Source: Salegentibacter_A chungangensis
GTDB lineage: Bacteria; Bacteroidota; Bacteroidia; Flavobacteriales; Flavobacteriaceae
Direction of reading: 5' to 3'
Length of the DNA: 64,000 bases
Assembly: GCF_042678405.1 (NCBI RefSeq)
Contig: NZ_JBHTLI010000002.1
Location: forward strand, 248,001-312,000
Shown: piece after piece, positions 58,757 through 64,000 of the stretch
How the letters are laid out: every line of letters begins with the position of its first letter
Position numbering within the stretch: position 1 is the stretch's first letter
The notes under the pieces: model-generated
What the model saw: only the letters and a program-made list of their open reading frames with translations
Databases searched by the model: none
What the model was told of the DNA's origin: nothing
Position numbers and translations under genes: made by a program

Positions 58757-59523
58757 TTAATAATGATATTGGTTCTATCCAGGCCGGTGTTTCCGGTTTC
58801 GGGATCATAAGCATAGACGGCTATTTCATACAAGCCCGGCTCGAGCTTCGTCTCTACCGAAAATGTGCTGGTTTTATCTGCAAACTTCAAAGGTACTTCC
58901 CTTACCTGCTTTCCTTCGCTGCTGATCATTGCATTCACTTCATATTGATCAGCGTCCCAGATGCCGCCGGGTGTTACCGGGCAGCCACACATCATCACCA
59001 CATTGGCTCTTATTTCAATTGGCTTATCTGAAGTAATTCTTTCGTGGGTTTGTGGTGAAAGCAGGTCCACTACAAAACCGGGAACCTCAAGCACGATCCC
59101 GTCTCCCGAAATATCTTTCCCCGGGAGCAGCCACAGCTGCGTACTGCTAAGCACCCTGGCCTGCCTCTTGTTATTGGGCGCATATGCTTCAACGCTTACA
59201 AAAACAGGCTCCTCCAGCTCCAGCTCGGCTTCAAAACCCGCCGTATTTTCATCCGAAAGATCCTGCCCGCGTTTTTGAGGCTCCTTCATTATACGTTTGG
59301 TGTCCCCCGTGCTCCCTGCAGTAGTCCCTTCTGCAAGAATTTCTCCGGATTGTGCGTCCCTGATCAGTATTCTGGCTCCGCCTATGGAACTGCCTATAAA
59401 TTTTGCGTCTTTCGCCTTAGCCCTTACCATTACTTTGGTCGTTTCCTGAGCACTCATAGGCTGAGTTCCGGAAAGTAGCAAAAACAGGCTAAAAAGAACT
59501 AAAAGGTTATTTTTAAATTTCAT
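58753..59523 (-). CDS. exported protein of unknown function with Ig-like beta domains
   Basis: A 256-residue protein with a signal peptide (LFLLLSGTQPMSAQ). I do not recognise the family. The first half has KVMVRAKAKDAKFIGSSIGGARILIRDAQSGEILAEG, a transthyretin-like or Ig-like pattern, then FVSVEAYAPNNKRQARVLSSTQLWLLPGKDISGDG. The second half has IEIRANVVMMCGCPVTPGGIWDADQYEV, where the CGCP segment could bind a metal, and ends with a beta pattern ETKLEPGLYEIAVYAYDPETGNTGLDRTNI. It lies 27 bp before the lipoprotein gene transcribed ahead of it on the same strand. It is probably periplasmic. Confidence 0.75.
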   Translation of the reverse strand: MKFKNNLLVLFSLFLLLSGTQPMSAQETTKVMVRAKAKDAKFIGSSIGGARILIRDAQSGEILAEGTTAGSTGDTKRIMKEPQKRGQDLSDENTAGFEAELELEEPVFVSVEAYAPNNKRQARVLSSTQLWLLPGKDISGDGIVLEVPGFVVDLLSPQTHERITSDKPIEIRANVVMMCGCPVTPGGIWDADQYEVNAMISSEGKQVREVPLKFADKTSTFSVETKLEPGLYEIAVYAYDPETGNTGLDRTNIIIK

Positions 59524-59550
59524 TTAATCAAGATTAGTGTAAAATTCAGT

Positions 59551-60111
59551 TTAATTTTTCAGGTATTCTTCGGGAATCGGCAGGTTTTCTTTCTCGCTAT
59601 CCCATATCATAGAATGAATCAGCCACTTATCGTCCTTTTTAAGCAACTGATAACTAATAATTCCGCGCTCGGCAATGCTGTCTTCCGAATTGATCCTGGC
59701 TTCATAAGTACTAAGGTGGTGAGCTATATTCCCGAAGAATTCGGTCTTACTAAAGACCTGCCTTTCCTCCAGGGCCCTTAGATTACCCTGTTCCACGTTC
59801 TCTTGGTGAGATTTCAGATATTCGTCAACCGGTAAACTCATTAAGCTGTCCCCTCTTTTAAAGGCTACCTGTGCTGCCGAGGTGAACTTAGACCTAAGAT
59901 CCTTATAATCGGGCTTACTTCCTTCCTTAAAACTGAAGGCACGATAACTTTCCAGAACCGCATCCTGAATGGCTTTCGGACTTCTTTTGATCTCTTGATC
60001 ACGCTCCTTATTTATTTCACTAAGGCTCTTTTCGGTCTTTTCAGTTTTGTTATTATCGCAGGCAAAACCTGAGCCAAGCAAGATAAGGCAGAAAATTGCT
60101 TTTTTGAACAT
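59551..60111 (-). CDS. small lipoprotein of unknown function, possibly NTF2-like
   Basis: A 186-residue lipoprotein (ILLGSGFAC, then DNNKTEKTEK). After a charged helical stretch it has DAVLESYRAFSFKEGSKPDYKDLRSKFTSAAQVAFKRGD and GIISYQLLKKDDKWLIHSMIWDSEKENL, the closing strand pattern seen in SnoaL/DUF4440-type NTF2-like domains. There is no acidic run at the N-terminus, so it is probably periplasm-facing. It sits between the L,D-transpeptidase and the Ig-like exported protein on the same strand. Function unknown. Confidence 0.7.
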   Translation of the reverse strand: MFKKAIFCLILLGSGFACDNNKTEKTEKSLSEINKERDQEIKRSPKAIQDAVLESYRAFSFKEGSKPDYKDLRSKFTSAAQVAFKRGDSLMSLPVDEYLKSHQENVEQGNLRALEERQVFSKTEFFGNIAHHLSTYEARINSEDSIAERGIISYQLLKKDDKWLIHSMIWDSEKENLPIPEEYLKN

Positions 60112-60173
60112 ATTGATAGGTTTTAGTTCCCAACTAATATAATAAAAAGCTACAGGTTTGCGGGAATACGGGC

Positions 60174-61154
60174 CTAAACGATCATTTCAGCATCTTCTAC
60201 CGCTTCCGGCTCTTCTCTGAAGTTCTTAGGATCATCCAAATACTGCTTTACGTAATCTTTTAATGTTTCCAGTTCTTCATCATTAAGGTCATTGGCTTTC
60301 ATATCTTCGGGCAGTTTTTGCCAGGGCTTCATATTCTCAAAATCATAACTACCAAAGACCATAAAAGGGGTACCGTTTTTCTTAATCTGGCCTCTTTCAA
60401 TTTCCCACATTTTAGCCCAGTTATAAATAAACTTGGCATCGTCCATATACATTCTCACGCAGGCGTGACTTGCGGGGTAGCCTGGCAGTGCATATTGATG
60501 TGTTCCCACCCCTTCAAAGTTCATAAAATTGAAATAATATGGCAAGATCCAGGAATCATTAACACTGCTCACTTTTCTTTTAGCTTTGTAGTTTGCATAG
60601 TGGAGCCCGTTTGGGGTTTGGGTTGTTCGTTTTCCGGAACTCACAGGACCCCATTTTATCAATTCCCCATTTTCATATAAAGCAAAAGCCTGGATGCGCT
60701 GTGCAATAAGCACCGCCTGTGGCAGGGAATCCAGGATCTCCAGTTCTTCGGGGAAAGGACTATAGGTCATAAGGTCATTTGACAGGGTATCGGGGATCAC
60801 AAGGCTGGTATTTGGCCTCACCCTGTGTTTATCTATACGGTTCAAAGCATAGATGATCTTCCTGTTCTCTTCGGAATATCTATTATTAAAACTGTCAATT
60901 TTGGCTTTGGTAAGCAGGCTGTCTATACGGTAATTCACCTTAGGACGCATTTTCTTTGGTTCAGCCTTTTCCAGTCTGAAGGCCTCTTTTACAGAATCCT
61001 TGAGCTGTTCATTTTTAATATCGGGCTGTGCAGGCCCTTCCAGTTGTGTGGTACAGGAAGTGGTGAATGCAGTCAAAAAGATTCCACCTGCCATAAACAA
61101 ACATTTTCCTATTGATAATCTTTGCTCAAAAAGCTGTTTCCTGAATAGTTTCAA
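60174..61154 (-). CDS. L,D-transpeptidase (YkuD family) lipoprotein
   Basis: A 326-residue lipoprotein (AFTTSC, Cys34) with a YkuD catalytic domain. A His in GTHQYALPGYPAS precedes the nucleophile Cys232 in SHACVRMYMDDA. The canonical motif is SHGCVR; here Ala replaces Gly. The preceding PVSSGKRTTQTPNGLHYANY and SWILPYYFNFMNFEGVGTHQ are typical of the family. It would cross-link peptidoglycan through meso-DAP or attach a protein to it. The N-terminal 100 residues are charged and helical. It is divergent from the CBS gene. Confidence 0.88.
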   Translation of the reverse strand: MKLFRKQLFEQRLSIGKCLFMAGGIFLTAFTTSCTTQLEGPAQPDIKNEQLKDSVKEAFRLEKAEPKKMRPKVNYRIDSLLTKAKIDSFNNRYSEENRKIIYALNRIDKHRVRPNTSLVIPDTLSNDLMTYSPFPEELEILDSLPQAVLIAQRIQAFALYENGELIKWGPVSSGKRTTQTPNGLHYANYKAKRKVSSVNDSWILPYYFNFMNFEGVGTHQYALPGYPASHACVRMYMDDAKFIYNWAKMWEIERGQIKKNGTPFMVFGSYDFENMKPWQKLPEDMKANDLNDEELETLKDYVKQYLDDPKNFREEPEAVEDAEMIV

Positions 61155-61509
61155 ACCGAGGGAGTTTTTAAAGTTTAAAACAAAATTAGGTTCAGATTAG
61201 TCCAATATGTGCCAAGGCTCAGTTAATAATTTGTTGAATTTGTTTTAAAAAAACATCTTACTAAAAGTATTTCTCCTTATTTATCTTAAATTCTGATAAA
61301 ATTTCTTAAAAGTATTAAGTGACTTTGTTTTTCATTAATCCTTCCGGGTTTAATCAAACCTGATGCCCTTTGTCGGTTATTAATAACTGATTCCTGTCAT
61401 ACTGCTCTCATAAAACTTTGGAATTATGTGCATTTAAACGCTTATTGTCGTATTTTTAAAGTGCTTTACCCAATGTATTAGATATGATCCATACCTAAAT
61501 CAAATCATT
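61155..61509. other. AT-rich intergenic region between the L,D-transpeptidase and CBS genes
   Basis: This 355-bp divergent region must hold two promoters. I see a direct repeat AAAAGTATT (61263 and about 61307), a small GGTTT/AAACC hairpin near 61347-61362 and a TATTTTTA near 61450 that is close to TAnnTTTG. No open frame, terminator or repeat family stands out. Confidence 0.4.
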
Positions 61510-61929
61510 ATGAAAAAGAAGGTACCAGTCTCCCAAATAATGACCAGAAACCTCATTAAACTACACCTTGAAGATGAGCTTTCGGTGGCAGAAAATCTTT
61601 TTAAAAAAAATAAAATAAGGCATCTGCCGGTGGTTGAAGGCGAACATATTGTAGGAATGCTTAGTTATAATGACCTGATGCGGATCTCATTTGCAGATGC
61701 CATAGATGATGATGGGGAAAGTATAGAGACCACCGTATATGATATGTTCTCCATAGAAAGTGTGATGACCAAGAAAGTGATAAGTATTTCTCCCGAAACC
61801 ACGATTAAAGAGGTGGCAGAGATCTTTACAAAGCAGGATTTTCACGCATTACCGGTGGTGGATAACGACAACCTTGTAGGTATTGTCACTACTACAGATG
61901 TAATTCGGTACCTGCTGGAACAGTATTAA
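61510..61929 (+). CDS. CBS-domain pair protein
   Basis: A 139-residue protein consisting of a tandem CBS domain: VSQIMTRNLIKLHLEDELSVAENLFKKNKIRHLPVVEGEHIVGMLSYNDL and VMTKKVISISPETTIKEVAEIFTKQDFHALPVVDNDNLVGIVTTTDVI. Such pairs bind adenosine nucleotides or metals and regulate partner proteins. It starts at ATG 61510. No effector gene is adjacent. It is cytoplasmic. The function depends on an unknown partner. Confidence 0.88.
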   Translation: MKKKVPVSQIMTRNLIKLHLEDELSVAENLFKKNKIRHLPVVEGEHIVGMLSYNDLMRISFADAIDDDGESIETTVYDMFSIESVMTKKVISISPETTIKEVAEIFTKQDFHALPVVDNDNLVGIVTTTDVIRYLLEQY

Positions 61930-61950
61930 CTTTTGAGTGCTCATCAAATA

Positions 61951-61982
61951 AAAAAAGCGGCAGAAATTCTGCCGCTTTTTTT
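61951..61982. terminator. bidirectional terminator between the CBS and GH97 genes
   Basis: AGCGGCAGAA and TTCTGCCGCT form a stem with A and T runs on either side, between convergent genes. Confidence 0.9.
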
Positions 61983-62007
61983 ATTTGTACTGAAATTCAG
62001 GTTAGAA

Positions 62008-64000
62008 TTAAAGCTTCTTAAGTCCTTTCATTTCGTCTTTACCTGCAGCCATAATGCTTATGGCATATCCGCCACCGGGCATCGATTTCTGAGATAATTT
62101 AGACTTGCTGTCCACGATCACCTTGCGGATATCATAAGACTGCGGATTGGTTTTATAATGCGCGTCTTTTCCGTCTGAATAAATAGTCGCGATATATTTC
62201 TTTCCTTTTTCAAGGAAATCGAATTTTATCTTTGAAGTTCTCACCTCATTTCCGTTCACATTCCCAACAAACCAGTTCTCACTGTCTTTAGCCTTTCTGG
62301 CCACGGTAATATAATCTCCGGGCTCGGCCTCAAGATAAATACTCTTATCCCAGTCTACTGCCACATCCTTGATAAACTGAAAAGCATCAGGGAATCTTTT
62401 ATAATTGGCAGGAAGATCGGCAGCCATCTGCAACGGGCTGTACATCGTTACATATAATGCAAGCTGATTGGCAATAGTACTGTTCACGTGTGAATTATTG
62501 TCCGGGTTCAGCTTACTGATATCCATTTCAAAGATCCCAGGTGTATAATCCATAGGCCCTCCAATAAGTCTGGTAAACGGAAGTACGGTAACGTGGTTTG
62601 GTTTTGAACCTCCAAAGGCCTGGTATTCGGTTCCTCTTGCAGACTCATTCGCAATAAGGTTAGGCCAGGTTCTGGCGAGTCCTGTTGGTCTTACGGCCTC
62701 GTGGGCATTCACCATAATTTCATATTCGGCAGCCTTTTCTATCGCATACTGGTAATGGTTTACCATCCACTGGCTGTAATGGTTTTCCCCTCTTGGAAGG
62801 ATGTCTCCCACATATCCGCTTTTTACGGCATCGTAACCATACTTTTTCATAAACTGGTAAGCCGTGTCCAGGTGACGCTCATAATTTCTTACCGAAGAAG
62901 AGGTTTCGTGATGCATAATCATTTCCACTCCTTTGCTTTCGGCATACTCCTGGATCTCTTTCACATCAAAATCGGGGTATGGGGTCACAAAGTCAAAAAC
63001 ATAATCTTTAGAATGCCCGAACCAGTCTTCCCAACCAATATTCCAGCCTTCTACCAATACGCCGTCAAATCCGTGCTCGGATGCAAAATCTATATATTCC
63101 TTCACGTGCTTGGTATTTGCCGCGTGAGTGTCATTGGGCCTGGCAGCTTCAAAATCGGTCTCTCCCAGTCTTACCGCAGAAAATTCATCAGTATAATGCC
63201 AGGTGCTTTTCCCGGTGATCATTTCCCACCATACTCCCACATACTTCATAGGTTCTATCCAGGAAGTGTCTTCTATCTTAGATGGCTCGTTAAGGTTATA
63301 GGTTATTTTAGAGGCAAGTATATCACGGGCATCGTCACTTACTATTATGGTTCTCCACGGTGTATGCCTAGGGGCGATCATAAAAGCTCTGTCCCCGTTA
63401 ACATCGGGCGTCAGCCAGGATTCAAAGATCATATTCTCATCGTCCAGGTTAAGGTGCATCACCGGATAATCCACAAGCGCTGCCTCGTGCAGGTTGATGT
63501 ATAACCCATCATCAGACTTCATCATTAAAGAAGTCTGTACTCCTGTTGGAGAAAAGGAAGTCTGGGAAAGGTTTGCGGTAACCGCAGATTCCATCTTCTC
63601 CCTTATTTCGGAAAGTTTAGATTCGGTATAGTCATACTCCTGGGTATCATAGTCTCCTGCAATCCAGAAAGCAGTATGGTCTCCTGCCATTGCAAACTGG
63701 GTCTTTTCATCATCTATAACGAAATGCCCCAGCTTCTTTTGCTGTGGAAACTCATATCTCAAGCCAAGACCATCGTTAAAAAGGCGAAAACGAACGATCA
63801 TTTCACGGCCTCCAGAATCTTTCTGTTTCAGCGTAACTGCAAGTTCATTATAATGATTGCGTATCTCTTTCTGCTCTCCCCAAACCGGGGTCCAGGTATT
63901 ATCAAAACTGGAAGTTTTTGTATTTTTCACTTCAAAATTCGAAAGCAGGTCTGCCTCTTCTTTCAGGTCAAAGCCTAATATACTGGTCTTCACTACAGCT
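62008..64000 (-). CDS. susB: GH97 alpha-glucosidase (SusB type), 5' end beyond the window
   Basis: At least 664 residues of a GH97 enzyme; the frame stays open to the edge (AVVKTSILGFDL), so the true start with its signal peptide lies outside. The catalytic barrel keeps all three SusB-type glutamates: MIMHHETSSSVRN, MVNAHEAVRPTGL and LIANESARGTEY. This makes it an inverting alpha-glucosidase rather than the retaining Asp-type GH97. FVGNVNGNE and SIYLEAEPGDYITVARK mark the C-terminal domain. SusB enzymes trim maltodextrins to glucose in the periplasm. It is 38 kb from the sus genes in this window, so its operon lies to the right, unseen. Confidence 0.92.
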   Translation of the reverse strand, partial: AVVKTSILGFDLKEEADLLSNFEVKNTKTSSFDNTWTPVWGEQKEIRNHYNELAVTLKQKDSGGREMIVRFRLFNDGLGLRYEFPQQKKLGHFVIDDEKTQFAMAGDHTAFWIAGDYDTQEYDYTESKLSEIREKMESAVTANLSQTSFSPTGVQTSLMMKSDDGLYINLHEAALVDYPVMHLNLDDENMIFESWLTPDVNGDRAFMIAPRHTPWRTIIVSDDARDILASKITYNLNEPSKIEDTSWIEPMKYVGVWWEMITGKSTWHYTDEFSAVRLGETDFEAARPNDTHAANTKHVKEYIDFASEHGFDGVLVEGWNIGWEDWFGHSKDYVFDFVTPYPDFDVKEIQEYAESKGVEMIMHHETSSSVRNYERHLDTAYQFMKKYGYDAVKSGYVGDILPRGENHYSQWMVNHYQYAIEKAAEYEIMVNAHEAVRPTGLARTWPNLIANESARGTEYQAFGGSKPNHVTVLPFTRLIGGPMDYTPGIFEMDISKLNPDNNSHVNSTIANQLALYVTMYSPLQMAADLPANYKRFPDAFQFIKDVAVDWDKSIYLEAEPGDYITVARKAKDSENWFVGNVNGNEVRTSKIKFDFLEKGKKYIATIYSDGKDAHYKTNPQSYDIRKVIVDSKSKLSQKSMPGGGYAISIMAAGKDEMKGLKKL

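Noticed and set aside
1..64000. tRNA, rRNA, CRISPR arrays, transposons, integrases, defence systems or biosynthetic gene clusters
   Set aside because: I looked for cloverleaf-like genes, regularly spaced repeats, transposase motifs and polyketide or peptide synthetase domains and found none that I can support by eye.

Overview
The window looks like chromosomal DNA from a marine-type member of the Flavobacteriaceae (Bacteroidota). The evidence is a SusC/SusD pair, many lipoproteins with flavobacterial signal peptides, weak Shine-Dalgarno sequences, several TAnnTTTG promoter elements, frequent GTG/TTG starts in tightly packed operons, a class II ribonucleotide reductase, an LptF/G permease beside LolA, and a peroxiredoxin-thioredoxin-DUF6952 cluster. 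The genus cannot be fixed from sequence alone; Gramella/Salegentibacter-like organisms would fit. I see no tRNA, rRNA, CRISPR array, insertion sequence or prophage.

Layout. 1-3208 (minus): operon of a DUF2891 lipoprotein, an NRAMP-fold transporter, pxpA and the start of pxpB (5-oxoproline hydrolysis). 3338-7897 (minus): comM, a BadF-type sugar kinase, gap and pfkA. 8022-24387: a starch/maltodextrin locus. On the minus strand it has a lacI regulator, a sugar MFS, beta-phosphoglucomutase, GH65 maltose phosphorylase and two GH13 enzymes. On the plus strand, divergently, it has susC, susD, susE and a surface-type GH13 alpha-amylase. 24678-28242: nrdJ and a TIM-barrel isomerase. 28538-38516 (minus): FMN reductase, pabB, tilS, dsbD, a CocE-type hydrolase, a DUF885 peptidase-like lipoprotein and a mutarotase, tightly packed. 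38647-42754: a LacX-type epimerase, a DUF748/AsmA-like protein, a 35-aa basic protein and a TPR lipoprotein. 42802-47809: lpdA, then an Lrp regulator divergent from a methionine gamma-lyase-type enzyme and an NhaC antiporter. 47971-50184: peroxide defence (Prx, Trx, DUF6952, Tpx) and dgkA. 50323-55995: ftsK, lolA, lptF/G, ribBA-like. 55992-61929: nitroreductase, YdcF/SanA-like, a small membrane protein, a Cof hydrolase, two proteins of unknown function, an L,D-transpeptidase and a CBS protein. 62008-64000: a SusB-type GH97 enzyme truncated by the window edge.

How the genes work together. The starch locus encodes a complete route: surface amylase, SusCD uptake, periplasmic GH13 trimming, MFS import, phosphorolysis of maltose to beta-glucose-1-phosphate plus glucose, and conversion to glucose-6-phosphate. 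The glycolytic genes pfkA and gap lie just beyond the locus. A perfect 14-bp LacI-type palindrome before susC recurs with one mismatch before pfkA, so one regulator may coordinate sugar import with lower glycolysis.

The other points most worth checking are: an NRAMP-fold transporter that has lost the metal-binding DPGN and Met residues and sits in the 5-oxoprolinase operon; a RibBA whose GTP cyclohydrolase II half has lost all zinc cysteines; a Tpx without the usual resolving cysteine; a CGNC thioredoxin overlapped by DUF6952; and several intergenic dyads and hairpins. No clearly unprecedented multi-gene system is evident; the novelty is in these local departures from the families.
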